A stretch of 64,000 nt of DNA from Chloroflexota bacterium (GTDB lineage: Bacteria; Chloroflexota; Anaerolineae; Anaerolineales; Villigracilaceae). The notes under the pieces were generated by a model that saw nothing but the letters and a program-made list of their open reading frames with translations, ran no database searches and was not told the DNA's origin. The position numbers and the translations under genes were made by a program. Location of the stretch: the NCBI GenBank assembly GCA_016213105.1, contig JACRBN010000010.1:62001-126000 (forward strand), read 5' to 3'. Positions 26,122-34,352 of the stretch are shown here, in pieces; position 1 is the stretch's first letter; the number at the start of each line of letters is the position of its first letter.

Positions 26122-27305
26122 CATGACCTCCCCAGGATGAATTGAATACAAGTGCCGCTTGCGTTTGACTCGATGGCGAGTGTGCCGCCAGTCAGCCGCG
26201 CGCGTTCGTGCATTCCAAGCAGACCGTAATGCCCGCTTGAGTTTTGATTCACATCGAAGCCTTTGCCGTTATCGCGAATTTCAAGATCGAGGTTTTTATT
26301 CTGAACCACACACTTGACTTGAACCTTCGTGGCCTGCGCGTGACGGACGATATTGGTCAGCGCCTCGCCCAGCACATTCAGCGTGTGGTTCATGGTCTCG
26401 GGGGATAATTGGTTTTCGTTTACAGAAATTTCCATTTCACAAGGAATGCCGGTCGCTTGCGTGAAGCGGTCGATTTTCTCGCGGATAAATTCAGCGAGAT
26501 TCGCGGGCGCCGCGCGCAGGTCATCGATGGCGGCGCGCGATTCGGCCAGGGTGCTGCGGGCGCGCGTCAGGGCCTGTTCGACGATGGCGGCGGCGCGTTC
26601 CGCGCGATTCGCCCCGAGGTGCGCCTTGACCGCTTCGAGCTGCAGCACCAGTCCCGCCACGCCCTGGGCCAGCGTATCGTGCAGTTCACGCGCCATGCGC
26701 TGACGTTCATTCTGCAAGGTGAGCGACTCGATCTTGGCAGCCGAGGCGGCCAGCTTGGCATTGGCGCTTTCGAGCGACTCGGCCAGGTCCATGGCTTTCT
26801 GCCGCTCGGCCAGTTGCTGGTTCAAGACCACCATGAACAGCACGATAAATCCGCCATTGATCAACAGGGTCGACAGGGCAAATCCAAAATCGACGGGCGC
26901 AACCAGCCGATACAGCATCACCAGCAGCAGCGCGAGAAAAAACAGGCCAAGGTACAAGGCGCGCCGCGTATTGCCCCACAACCCCAGCGACTCGGCAATC
27001 AACGAAATGAGCGCCGAACCGAGCAGGGTTATATGGATGTTCGTCCCATACGGAAGGCTGACCAGCGCGATCACCAGCAGCGTCTGCGTGAAATAATAGA
27101 ACACCCACCAACGCTCACTCTGGAACTGGTACAGGTTGAGCCAGTACAGGCCGATATGTGCAAGGAACAGCAAAATGCAGATGACGAAATGGAAGGTCGC
27201 GCCTGATTTCCACAGGTCATTCAGTCCAAGGACTGCGATCATACCCAACAGGACGGAGATGAAAATGTAGAAGGGAAAACCGACGAACTGCTTTTTATTT
27301 TGCAT
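26121..27305 (-). CDS. NarL-system sensor histidine kinase (HisKA_3) with membrane sensor
   Basis: 394 residues from ATG 27305 (AGGAGT upstream); the frame runs open to 27461 but the extra codons are not protein-like. N-terminal half has six hydrophobic segments (for example FPFYIFISVLLGMIAVLGL, FHFVICILLFLAHIGLYWLN, LGLFFLALLLVMLYRLVA), a coiled coil (QQLAERQKAMDLAESLESAN), then HisKA_3 with phospho-His in MARELHDTLAQGVAGLVLQL and an HATPase with NIVRHAQAT, IRDNGKGFD and YGLLGMHERA. Resembles LiaS/DesK-type envelope-stress kinases. Divergent from an Lnt-like gene with an inverted repeat in between. Confidence 0.88.
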   Translation of the reverse strand: MQNKKQFVGFPFYIFISVLLGMIAVLGLNDLWKSGATFHFVICILLFLAHIGLYWLNLYQFQSERWWVFYYFTQTLLVIALVSLPYGTNIHITLLGSALISLIAESLGLWGNTRRALYLGLFFLALLLVMLYRLVAPVDFGFALSTLLINGGFIVLFMVVLNQQLAERQKAMDLAESLESANAKLAASAAKIESLTLQNERQRMARELHDTLAQGVAGLVLQLEAVKAHLGANRAERAAAIVEQALTRARSTLAESRAAIDDLRAAPANLAEFIREKIDRFTQATGIPCEMEISVNENQLSPETMNHTLNVLGEALTNIVRHAQATKVQVKCVVQNKNLDLEIRDNGKGFDVNQNSSGHYGLLGMHERARLTGGTLAIESNASGTCIQFILGRS

Positions 27306-27361
27306 GAACAAAGACTCCTGAAGCGATGCGATGATTTTACTGTACCCCGCCCGAAATCCAT

Positions 27362-27379
27362 ATTGTCCAAATGGACAAT
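27362..27379. promoter_or_regulatory. Operator-like inverted repeat between kinase and Lnt-like gene
   Basis: ATTGTCCA (27362-27369), two bases AA, TGGACAAT (27372-27379): a perfect 8-bp inverted repeat, with a further half-site TGTCCA at 27379-27384. It lies about 57 bases upstream of the kinase ATG on the minus strand and about 95 upstream of the Lnt-like ATG, where a -10-like TATAAA/TAAAAT sits near 27424-27432. Candidate binding site for the NarL-type regulator. Confidence 0.5.
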
Positions 27380-27474
27380 GTCCACTTTGGGGCGGAATGG
27401 CCGATGCGGGCAGAACCCCAAACTTATAAAATAGCCTCAATCTACACCCGATCATCACCACTCAGGAGACTTTC

Positions 27475-28944
27475 ATGAACAAAAACCTTCGCTACCTCTG
27501 GCTCGTTATCGTCGCAATCCTCGGCTTCTTCATCGGCAGCAAGTGGAATATTCCGCTGGCGGGCTGGCTGGCCCCCATCTTTGCCATCCGCTTCTTCCGC
27601 GACAGCGACAAGGCGTGGCGCGACTTCCTGTTGTTTTGGTTCGCCTCAGCCATCTCCACCATCGTTTCCTGGCAGGGCGCGACCTTCATGAGCATGATCC
27701 ATCCCGCCGCGGAGGCTGGTTTCTTCCTGCTCATGGCACCGCTGGGCCTGCTGCCCTACGTCATCGACCGCGTGTACTTCCGCCGCTTCGGCTCCTCCGC
27801 CTGGCTGACGCTGGTCTATCCCGTCGCCGCCACCGCCATGGATTACTTCTCCGCCAGCGGCAGTCCGTTCGGGACATTCGGCGCGGGCGCCTATTCGCAG
27901 CGCGATTTTCCCGCCGTCATGCAGATCGCCTCGCTGACGGGATTGTGGGGCATCACCTTCGTCGCCAGTTGGGCCGCGAGTTTGGTCAATCATCTCTGGG
28001 AAAGCGGATTCAAAACCACCCGCCTGGCTTGGACCTTTGTCGGGCTGCTGGCCCTGATCCTGGGGCTTAGCTTTGGGCGGACCCTGCTCCCCCTGCCCGC
28101 GGAACAGACCGCGCAGGTGGCGGGTTTCTCGCTGCCAGCGGGGAAACTGTCAGGGCTGATGGGCCAGCTTCAGGCGGGGGATGAGGCGGGCTTCCGTCAG
28201 GCCGTGGATGAGCTTCACACGCAGGAGTTGGATCAAATCCGCAGCCTGGCCCAACAGGGCGCGGACATCGTTGTCCTGCAGGAAGGCGCGGGCATGGGCT
28301 ACTCGGACCAGGTCGAAACGCTGATGGCGAATGCGGCTGCCCTTGCCAAAGAGGAAGGCATCTACATCGTCCTGCCAACCTTCGATTTCGGCAGGACGCC
28401 CGCCGAAAACGTGGTGCGCATCCTCGACCCGAACGGCGCGGTGGTGCTGACCCACGTCAAATACGGCGGCAACGATTTCGAGGGCACGCGCAAGGGTGAC
28501 GGTGTTCTGCAAACCGTCGAGACGCCCTACGGCACACTGAGCGCGGTCATCTGCTGGGACGCGGACTTCCCCAACACCATCAAACAGGCTGGCGCGCAGG
28601 ATGTCGACCTGCTCTTCATCCCCGTCAACGATTGGCTGGAAGTGAAGGACATCCATCAGGGCATGGCAACCTTCCGCGCCGTGGAGAACGGCATGACCAT
28701 CTTCCGCCAGTCGGGACAGGGCATCTCGTCGGTGATCGACGCCTATGGGCGTGAGCTCAACCGCGTGGACCTGTTCGAGGAAAACGCAGCAGGCTTCACT
28801 GGTCTTCAACTGGTGGAGACACCCAGCGGCTCCGTGAACACCTGGTACCCGGTCATTGGCGATCTGGCAGGAATTGCGGCCCTGTTGGGCATGGCTGGCC
28901 TCCTGATTGACATGTTCGTAACCCGCAAGAGAAAATCCCAATAG
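27475..28944 (+). CDS. Apolipoprotein N-acyltransferase-like protein (membrane plus nitrilase domain)
   Basis: 489 residues; AGGAGAC upstream. About six N-terminal helices (1-200), then a periplasm-side nitrilase/CN-hydrolase domain at about 225-465 and a final helix. The triad positions are present: Glu in VVLQEGAGM, Lys in LTHVKYGG and Cys in SAVICWDADFP. This is the layout of Lnt, which adds the third acyl chain to lipoproteins. The N-terminal domain diverges from classic Lnt, so another acyl or amide transfer is possible. Divergent from a membrane-sensing kinase and probably under its regulator. Confidence 0.8.
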   Translation: MNKNLRYLWLVIVAILGFFIGSKWNIPLAGWLAPIFAIRFFRDSDKAWRDFLLFWFASAISTIVSWQGATFMSMIHPAAEAGFFLLMAPLGLLPYVIDRVYFRRFGSSAWLTLVYPVAATAMDYFSASGSPFGTFGAGAYSQRDFPAVMQIASLTGLWGITFVASWAASLVNHLWESGFKTTRLAWTFVGLLALILGLSFGRTLLPLPAEQTAQVAGFSLPAGKLSGLMGQLQAGDEAGFRQAVDELHTQELDQIRSLAQQGADIVVLQEGAGMGYSDQVETLMANAAALAKEEGIYIVLPTFDFGRTPAENVVRILDPNGAVVLTHVKYGGNDFEGTRKGDGVLQTVETPYGTLSAVICWDADFPNTIKQAGAQDVDLLFIPVNDWLEVKDIHQGMATFRAVENGMTIFRQSGQGISSVIDAYGRELNRVDLFEENAAGFTGLQLVETPSGSVNTWYPVIGDLAGIAALLGMAGLLIDMFVTRKRKSQ

Positions 28945-28962
28945 GACCAATGGACTTCGCAG

Positions 28963-28995
28963 AAAGCAGGGCGCCTCCCCGCGCGCCCTGCTTTT
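28963..28995 (+). terminator. Rho-independent terminator of the Lnt-like gene
   Basis: AAAGCAGGGCGC (28963-28974) pairs with GCGCCCTGCTTT (28983-28994), then TTTTCG. Confidence 0.82.
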
Positions 28996-29094
28996 CGATG
29001 GCAATTTCCATCTTTCTCGAAACATAAATGTGTTTCACAGCCGCCATTTTGTTTAAATTCCAAATCCATCTTGAAATCCAATTCATCAAGCCCC

Positions 29095-29122
29095 TTGCTT
29101 TCTTGATTTTCCAGTGTATAAT
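29095..29122 (+). promoter_or_regulatory. Promoter in the 385-base gap before the HTH-kinase-regulator operon
   Basis: TTGCTT at 29095-29100, 16 nt spacer, TATAAT at 29117-29122. Transcription start expected near 29129, some 200 bases before the first clear gene. Confidence 0.7.
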
Positions 29123-29128
29123 GTCGTG

Positions 29129-29292
29129 TATTAATAAGACATTAACGGTATAAGTAGTTATATTAGCATGTGGAAGCAATGATCCAAGGAAGTAGATTGG
29201 TCGCTGAACTTTTCCCCATCTTCGATTGGAAAAGGGATTTCCTTGTGGAGCTAACAGCGAAACCGGCCACAGCCCGGTTTCGCTGTTTGTTT
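29129..29292 (+). ncRNA. Candidate small RNA or attenuator leader ending in an intrinsic terminator
   Basis: Between the promoter at 29095-29122 and the gene at 29330 lies a perfect 14-bp hairpin: AACAGCGAAACCGG (29253-29266) with CCGGTTTCGCTGTT (29274-29287), followed by TGTTTAT. Transcripts would end here at about 160 nt unless read-through occurs into the downstream operon. A frame starting at ATG 29170 crosses this hairpin and is not protein-like, so the stretch is best read as RNA. No Rfam family recognised by eye. The rest of 28996-29094 is AT-rich with no gene. Confidence 0.5.
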
Positions 29293-29329
29293 ATCTGGAA
29301 ACAGATGGCACACACCAGGAGAAGAGTAT

Positions 29330-29554
29330 ATGACCAGCAGGATTCAGGCTTTAGCGAAGAAGATCAACATGTCCTATGATGAGTTCGTGGGGGAGATGCG
29401 CAAGCGTGGGTGCAGTGAGCCAACCGCCTGGAAATTATGGAACGGGGTCTATGAACAGTTCGACACATACAACGATAACGATATCCACCTAAGCAACCTC
29501 CGCAAGGCGGCCGACGTTTTACAAGTAAAGACCGGAAGATTACTGGACAAATAG
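29330..29554 (+). CDS. Small Cro/C1-like helix-turn-helix protein
   Basis: 74 residues; AGGAGA lies 8 nt before the ATG. IQALAKKINMSYDEFVGEMRKRG and a second helical part ending LSNLRKAADVLQVKTGRLLDK resemble an XRE-type DNA-binding domain, where the final part matches the usual LRKIADALGVSVGELL ending. It precedes a kinase (14-base gap) and a NarL-type regulator, so the three probably form an operon behind the terminator at 29253-29292. It may repress or adjust the operon; that is inference. Confidence 0.7.
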   Translation: MTSRIQALAKKINMSYDEFVGEMRKRGCSEPTAWKLWNGVYEQFDTYNDNDIHLSNLRKAADVLQVKTGRLLDK

Positions 29555-29568
29555 CCTTCAAGGAAACC

Positions 29569-30900
29569 ATGTCCAAGCTTCTAACCTGGGTAACAAAAAA
29601 GCATTGGCTGACGATCATCATGGCAACGCTCCTCATCTGGACGTGGGAAGCGCTTGAAAATTTGATTCCCAGCCTGCGCAAGCTGTTCGCGGTCGAACAG
29701 ATTATTTATCTGGGCCTGCTGCTCTTCATCGGCTGGGCGCTGTCTTTTTCATCCGACCGGATCGACACCCAGGCCAGGATGATGAAACTCATCGACCACA
29801 AGCACAAGCTGGGACAGGAACTTGCGATGTACACGGATTGGGACGCGCTGTGCGACTACCTCGCCCGGCTGCCGTCCACCCTGGCGGCAGTCGGACAAAC
29901 CCATCTGTTCATCGCCAACCTCATCACCGGCCAGTTCGAGGACACGGCGTATTGGAGCATGACCGGGCAAGACACGAATGATTTCGATGTTGAAAGCGTC
30001 TGCAAGAAATACCTGGAAACCTCCCGCTCTGGCACGCAAGTCGGCTTGTCCACATCGTCGGAACCACACCTGGCTGGCGTCCATTGTCTTCCCATCCAAT
30101 ACGGGAAAACCCTGCTGGCCATCCTGATTTTCAGGCTGGAAGTGGGAAAGACGCTTTCCGCGGAACAGATCGAGACCTTCGAAAATATCAGCGACGAAAT
30201 GGCGGTTGCCATCAAAATTGGACAGGAACACAAGGTGCTCGGTGAAATGTTCAGCGCCAAGGCCGCCCTCGACGAGCGCCGCACGGTTTCCCACTACCTG
30301 CACGATCACCTTGCGCAAAACCTGGGGTACGTCCACTTCAAACTCGGCCAGTTGATCTCCGAAAAGGAGCAGTTATCGCTGGAAAAAATATCCACAGAAC
30401 TGGAGCGAATGCGAGTCGCCTCCAAGGAATCCTACGAGATCATGCGCGGGACGCTGGAGACTCTCAACCAACAGACAACCCCGCTGCTGACGAACCTGTT
30501 GATCGAATCCGCGCGAAAAGTGGCCCAACGGGCGAATTTCGAGATCACATTTAAGACGCATGGAAGACCCATGCCCCTGGAACCCAATGTGCAGCGCGCG
30601 GTTTTTTACGTTTTCCAGGAATCCCTCAGCAACGTGGAAAGACACGCCTGCGCCACCAGGGTGGATGTCCAGGCCGAGTGGGCCGATGGGCACTTCGAGC
30701 TTTCGATCCAGGACAACGGCATCGGCTTCAATCCACAGGAAGTCAACAAGGATCATCATTTCGGACTCGAGATCATGCGGGAACGTCTTGCAAAAGTTAA
30801 TGGTCGTGTCAAATTAACCGTCGCCAAGGATTCAGGAACACTCATCAAAGTCTGGGTCCCGGCGCCCTCAGCGAGTCAATCACGGATTTCCCATGAATAA
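29569..30900 (+). CDS. Membrane-linked GAF-type HisKA_3 sensor kinase
   Basis: 443 residues. Two N-terminal hydrophobic segments (about 14-30 and 44-60), a GAF-like domain at about 85-225, then HisKA_3 with VSHYLHDHLAQNLGYVHFKL, in which the histidine of LHDHLAQ is the expected phospho-site, and HATPase with VFQESLSNVERHA, IQDNGIGFNP and FGLEIMRERLAKVNG. Similar in plan to NarX/LiaS-type kinases. The 3' end overlaps the cognate regulator by 8 bases. Confidence 0.87.
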   Translation: MSKLLTWVTKKHWLTIIMATLLIWTWEALENLIPSLRKLFAVEQIIYLGLLLFIGWALSFSSDRIDTQARMMKLIDHKHKLGQELAMYTDWDALCDYLARLPSTLAAVGQTHLFIANLITGQFEDTAYWSMTGQDTNDFDVESVCKKYLETSRSGTQVGLSTSSEPHLAGVHCLPIQYGKTLLAILIFRLEVGKTLSAEQIETFENISDEMAVAIKIGQEHKVLGEMFSAKAALDERRTVSHYLHDHLAQNLGYVHFKLGQLISEKEQLSLEKISTELERMRVASKESYEIMRGTLETLNQQTTPLLTNLLIESARKVAQRANFEITFKTHGRPMPLEPNVQRAVFYVFQESLSNVERHACATRVDVQAEWADGHFELSIQDNGIGFNPQEVNKDHHFGLEIMRERLAKVNGRVKLTVAKDSGTLIKVWVPAPSASQSRISHE

Positions 30901-31606
30901 TCAAACTGCAACCACCGTAAGCAAAATTCTTATCATTGACGACCACATCCTCTTCCGTGAAGGATTGATGAGCCTGTTTCGCTTTGCCCCCGATTTCGAA
31001 GTGGTAGGCGGGGCTGGCGGGGTTTTCGAGGGCATCGAGCAGGCCCGCCTCCACAGGCCGGACATCATCCTCATGGACTTTTCGCTCCCCGATGGAACGG
31101 GCCTGGAAGCCACCCGCGCCATCCTGGCCCAACTGCCCGACTGCAAAATCGTATTCCTGACCGTCTACGAGACGGACGAGAAATTATTCGCTGCCGTACG
31201 CACGGGCGCCAAAGGCTACCTGATGAAGAGCGTAGCCAGTTCAGACCTGCTGGCCAGCCTGCGCGCCGTAGTGCGCGGCGAACGGGCCATCTCCCGCCGC
31301 ATGATGAACAGCATCCTCGATGAATTTACAAACAACGGCAACGGCAATGGAGAGAAGGAAAGGCTGCTGACCAGGCTCAGCCCGCGCGAATACGACGTGT
31401 TGTGCGAGTTGAAAAGCGGCGCAACGAACCTGGAAATTGCCCAACATCTCTTCATCTCTGAAAATACCGTGAAGCATCATATCCGAAGCATCCTCGACAA
31501 ACTCGAAATGGAGAATCGTCGCGAGGCGGCTCACTTCGCGCGCAGGTATGAGCTGGTCGGCAAACATGCCAGCGATGGAGCCTGGCCTAGGCAGACCGGG
31601 GGATGA
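30893..31606 (+). CDS. NarL/LuxR-type response regulator
   Basis: 237 residues. Receiver with IIDDHILFREGL, acceptor Asp in IILMDFSLPDGTG, Thr in FLTVYETD and Lys in YLMKSV; LuxR helix-turn-helix at about 160-225 with LSPREYDVLCELKSGATNLEIAQHL split around NLEIAQHLF and NTVKHHIRSILDKL. Starts inside the kinase gene, so the pair is translationally coupled. A strong terminator follows. Confidence 0.9.
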   Translation: MNNQTATTVSKILIIDDHILFREGLMSLFRFAPDFEVVGGAGGVFEGIEQARLHRPDIILMDFSLPDGTGLEATRAILAQLPDCKIVFLTVYETDEKLFAAVRTGAKGYLMKSVASSDLLASLRAVVRGERAISRRMMNSILDEFTNNGNGNGEKERLLTRLSPREYDVLCELKSGATNLEIAQHLFISENTVKHHIRSILDKLEMENRREAAHFARRYELVGKHASDGAWPRQTGG

Positions 31607-31623
31607 TCTCCCCGACGAAGGGT

Positions 31624-31660
31624 AAAACGCGGCATGGTACCCAATCATGCCGCGTTTTTT
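31624..31660 (+). terminator. Rho-independent terminator after the second NarL system
   Basis: AAAACGCGGCATG (31624-31636) pairs with CATGCCGCGTTTT (31646-31658), then further T residues. Confidence 0.92.
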
Positions 31661-31692
31661 GATTCGACCGATGGATGACCACCGCCATCGGG

Positions 31693-31698
31693 TATAAT
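31693..31698 (+). promoter_or_regulatory. TATAAT box upstream of the sigma factor gene
   Basis: Ends 9 nt before ATG 31708 and lies inside the open frame that begins at 31675, which argues for the later start. Confidence 0.6.
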
Positions 31699-31707
31699 CC
31701 GGTTGCA

Positions 31708-32346
31708 ATGGATGCACGCACCAATGAAACCTGGCTGGATGAATTGCGCTCGCCCGGGCCTGTCCGCGACATGGCCCTGGACGATTTGCATTCCATCGTA
31801 AGGAAGGGACTGCCCTACGCCCTCTCGCGCTGGCTCTCGCCAGACGATCCCCTTTTCACGCCCCTGGTCGACGAAGTGACCCAGGAGACCCTTCTGCGCG
31901 TGCTCGACCAGTTGGACACCTTCGAGGGCCGCAGCATGTTCACCACCTGGGTACACAAGATCGCCATCCGCATCGCGTTGACCGAACTGCGCCGCAAACG
32001 CTGGCAGGATTCCTCGCTCGACGAAATGGTGGACAATGAGGAGAATCCCGCGCCCGAACGCCTGATGGCCGACTCGCAGGCAAGCCCCGAGACCTCGGCC
32101 GAGCGTACCGATATCATGACCCGCATCCGCCGCATCCTCGACGAGGAGCTGACCGAAAAACAACGCCAGGCGCTCATTTTCCTCGGTGTGCAGGACCTGC
32201 CCATGGAGGAGGCCGCCCGCCGCATGAAAACCAACCGCAATGCCCTGTACAAGCTCCTGCATGATGCCCGCCTGCGACTCAAGCACCGCCTGGCCGCCGA
32301 AAACCTGAACGCACAGGAAGTTCTTTCCGCCTTCGAAACCAGGTAA
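31708..32346 (+). CDS. ECF-type RNA polymerase sigma factor
   Basis: 212 residues from ATG 31708. Region 2 at about 30-100 (LVDEVTQETLLRVLDQLDTFEGRSMFTTWVHKIAIRIALTELRRKR, read in pieces: DEVTQETLLRVL, FTTWVHKIAIR, ELRRKRW) and region 4 at about 140-195 (LTEKQRQALIFLGVQDLPME, EEAARRMKTNRNALYKLLHD). The linker between them is acidic and longer than usual (about 40 residues). Leaderless-type start. A small Cys/His protein with an anti-sigma-like motif follows 64 bases downstream, a common partner arrangement. Confidence 0.88.
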   Translation: MDARTNETWLDELRSPGPVRDMALDDLHSIVRKGLPYALSRWLSPDDPLFTPLVDEVTQETLLRVLDQLDTFEGRSMFTTWVHKIAIRIALTELRRKRWQDSSLDEMVDNEENPAPERLMADSQASPETSAERTDIMTRIRRILDEELTEKQRQALIFLGVQDLPMEEAARRMKTNRNALYKLLHDARLRLKHRLAAENLNAQEVLSAFETR

Positions 32347-32410
32347 GATTAAACCTGCATTAAACATCTAGTGTTCAGATTTCTTCGATACCCAAGGCGT
32401 GATTTAATTC

Positions 32411-32674
32411 ATGGACACTCATCCAACCGCAAAACCCCAAATCCCCGATGAACTGATCGAAAACCTGATCCGTTCCCTCGAACATACCCACGATGAGGAA
32501 TGCACCTGCGAAGACGTATACGCCGTCGTGGATGAATTTGCCGAGGCGGAATTTCGAGGCGAGGATGCCGCGCGCCTGATGCCGCTCATCAAACAACACA
32601 TGGAACTCTGTCATAATTGCTGCGAGGAATACGAAGCGCTGCTCGACGTCCTCGAAAAATCGCAATCAGCATGA
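32411..32674 (+). CDS. Small zinc-binding protein, candidate anti-sigma factor
   Basis: 87 residues with no membrane segment. The centre holds HMELCHNCCEEYEALLDVL, which fits the H-x3-C-x2-C zinc motif of ZAS anti-sigma factors; CTCEDVYAVVDEFAEAE upstream fits the first helix of that domain. Placed directly behind the ECF sigma gene. The assignment rests on motif and position. A perfect 18-bp hairpin begins at its stop codon. Confidence 0.75.
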   Translation: MDTHPTAKPQIPDELIENLIRSLEHTHDEECTCEDVYAVVDEFAEAEFRGEDAARLMPLIKQHMELCHNCCEEYEALLDVLEKSQSA

Positions 32675-32712
32675 AACAAACAGGATCTCCAAATGGAGAT
32701 CCTGTTTGTTTC
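32673..32712. terminator. Long perfect hairpin, probable bidirectional terminator
   Basis: An 18-bp perfect stem around AAAT (left arm 32673-32690, right arm 32695-32712). The arms end in AAACAAA/TTTGTTT, so both strands have a T-rich flank. It separates the sigma/anti-sigma pair from the convergent DUF1684 gene. Confidence 0.8.
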
Positions 32713-32733
32713 AACGGGTTGCAGCCCGCCTGC

Positions 32734-33240
32734 TCAAGCGTGGAATAGCTTCTCCCCTGCGCGGATCGGCGCCTTGAGATGGTTTTCGAAGGGAGTGATG
32801 GGGCACGACCACATTTCGTTGTAGGCACAATAGGGATTATAGGCAAGATTGAAGTCCACTAAAAAGCGGCCGCCGGGCAGAGGCTCGGGTTCGAGATAAC
32901 GGCCGGCAGGGTAGGTCTCCCTCCCAGCCAGCGCATCCACAAAGGGCAGGAAGAAACCGTGCTCGCCCTGGTAGATCGTTAATTCCATCTCCTGGCCGTC
33001 CACCTGGAAGGTGAAGCTGCCGTAGCGCAAATAAATCTGGATGTCGCCCGTGGTGGTCTGCATTTCCAGGCGTTCCTTCTCGGGAAATTCCCGCACCTGC
33101 ACCTCGAAGCTCAGCGCCTCGTTCTCGGGAAAATAATGCAGGCCTTGAAAAGCCTTGCGCTGCTCCCGCGTCAACGGGCTTTGCGCGTGGTTTGCAAAGA
33201 AATCATCCTTCTCTTTTCGATACTCAGCCAATCCGCTCAT
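32734..33240 (-). CDS. DUF1684-family protein
   Basis: 168 residues. The C-terminal signature DFNLAYNPYCAYNEMWSCP followed by PFENHLKAPIRAGEK identifies DUF1684. The N-terminal part has KDDFFANHAQSPLT and GLHYFPENEAL, also typical. Biochemical role unknown in the family. Cytoplasmic, no signal. Convergent with the anti-sigma gene and divergent from a single-domain receiver. Confidence 0.88.
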   Translation of the reverse strand: MSGLAEYRKEKDDFFANHAQSPLTREQRKAFQGLHYFPENEALSFEVQVREFPEKERLEMQTTTGDIQIYLRYGSFTFQVDGQEMELTIYQGEHGFFLPFVDALAGRETYPAGRYLEPEPLPGGRFLVDFNLAYNPYCAYNEMWSCPITPFENHLKAPIRAGEKLFHA

Positions 33241-33352
33241 GACACCTCCAATCCAGGGTCACTCCATTGACGGAGGACATTTTCCATTTCTTACATCCCA
33301 GCCGGGCGGGAACAGTTCCTTCGCGCCCCTTGCAATTTCGCCTGTCTTATGC

Positions 33353-33358
33353 TATTTT
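33353..33358 (+). promoter_or_regulatory. TATTTT box upstream of the single-domain receiver
   Basis: Ends 7 nt before ATG 33366. No ribosome site. The frame extends back to 33267 but that part is not receiver-like. Confidence 0.5.
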
Positions 33359-33365
33359 TGCACCC

Positions 33366-33755
33366 ATGGTGCAAAAGACCGTCATGATCGTCGAAGATGA
33401 AGCTGAAGCCGCCGAGATGTTTGCGGAGATGATGCGTGTCAGCGGTTTTCGCGTGCTGAAGTACTACAGCAGCGGCCCCGCCATCCCCGCCATCTCACAC
33501 GAAAAACCCGATGTCATTATTTTGGATGTGATGATGCCCGATATCTCCGGCCTGGAGGTGCTGCGTTACATGCGCCGCCAGCCCGACCTGGCCCGCATCC
33601 CCGTCATCGTTGTCTCGGCCAAGAGCATGCCCACGGATGTCAAGACCGGCCTCGATGCAGGCGCATCGCTCTACCTGACCAAACCCGTTGGGTACCTCGA
33701 TCTCAAACAGGCCGTGGACAAGGTTTTGTTAGAGGGCGTCAAGCCGCACGTATGA
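33366..33755 (+). CDS. Single-domain response regulator (CheY-like)
   Basis: 129 residues from ATG 33366, all receiver: MIVEDEAEAAEMF, acceptor Asp in VIILDVMMPDISG, Ser in VIVVSAKSMP and Lys in YLTKPVGYLD. No output domain, so it works as a phospho-relay or by protein contact. Overlaps the next gene by ATGA, an odd pairing with an RNA-processing enzyme. Confidence 0.9.
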   Translation: MVQKTVMIVEDEAEAAEMFAEMMRVSGFRVLKYYSSGPAIPAISHEKPDVIILDVMMPDISGLEVLRYMRRQPDLARIPVIVVSAKSMPTDVKTGLDAGASLYLTKPVGYLDLKQAVDKVLLEGVKPHV

Positions 33756-34336
33756 CACTCCTGCGCGCATTCATTGCGCTGGAAATCCCCGCCTCGATAC
33801 AGCAAGCAATCCAACAGCAAACGGCTGGACTGCGAAAGTCGGCCGATTCGTCCCTGGTGCGCTGGGTGACAGCGGGCAACCTGCACCTGACGCTCAAATT
33901 CCTTGGCGACGTTTCCTCCACGAACGTGCAATTCCTGACCCAGATGCTTTCGCGTGAAGCGGGCCAACACCCGGGCTTTTCCATGCAGCTCGGCGGACTT
34001 GGGGCCTTCCCGAACCCCACCCGGCCCCGCGTGATCTGGATCGGAATCCGCGCCCCCGAAACGCTCCCTGCTGTTTACCGCAGCCTGGAGGCGGCCACCG
34101 CGCGCCTGGGCTATCCTCCCGAGGAGCGGCCGTTTTCCCCGCACCTGACCCTCGGCCGCGTGAAACAATCGGTCACCCCGACGGACTTGCAGCGCATCCG
34201 CACCGCCCTGGAGGCCGCCAACGTCGGCCAACTCGGCACGGTGGAAGTAACTTCCATCCACTTGATGAAAAGCGATTTGAAACCCACAGGCTCGGTGTAC
34301 ACCCGCCTGTTTTCCGCGCCCTTCGCATCCAAATGA
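33752..34336 (+). CDS. thpR: RNA 2',3'-cyclic phosphodiesterase (LigT/ThpR family)
   Basis: 194 residues. Two H-x-T/L-L motifs define the 2H phosphoesterase fold: HLTLKFLGDV near residue 46 and HLTLGRVK near 131. The start RAFIALEIP and the ending TGSVYTRLFSAPF are typical. Hydrolyses 2',3'-cyclic phosphates at RNA ends. Translationally coupled to the upstream receiver by a 4-base overlap. Confidence 0.92.
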   Translation: MTLLRAFIALEIPASIQQAIQQQTAGLRKSADSSLVRWVTAGNLHLTLKFLGDVSSTNVQFLTQMLSREAGQHPGFSMQLGGLGAFPNPTRPRVIWIGIRAPETLPAVYRSLEAATARLGYPPEERPFSPHLTLGRVKQSVTPTDLQRIRTALEAANVGQLGTVEVTSIHLMKSDLKPTGSVYTRLFSAPFASK

Positions 34337-34352
34337 CCCAATGAGGTGAAAC

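Noticed and set aside
29170-29379. 69-codon ORF before the HTH gene
   Set aside because: It crosses an intrinsic terminator and overlaps the true HTH start in another frame; better read as RNA leader.
34341-34349. ATG AGG TGA before rsfS as a second selenocysteine codon
   Set aside because: The UGA lies within the ribosome-binding sequence, no Cys is expected there in the family and no hairpin follows.
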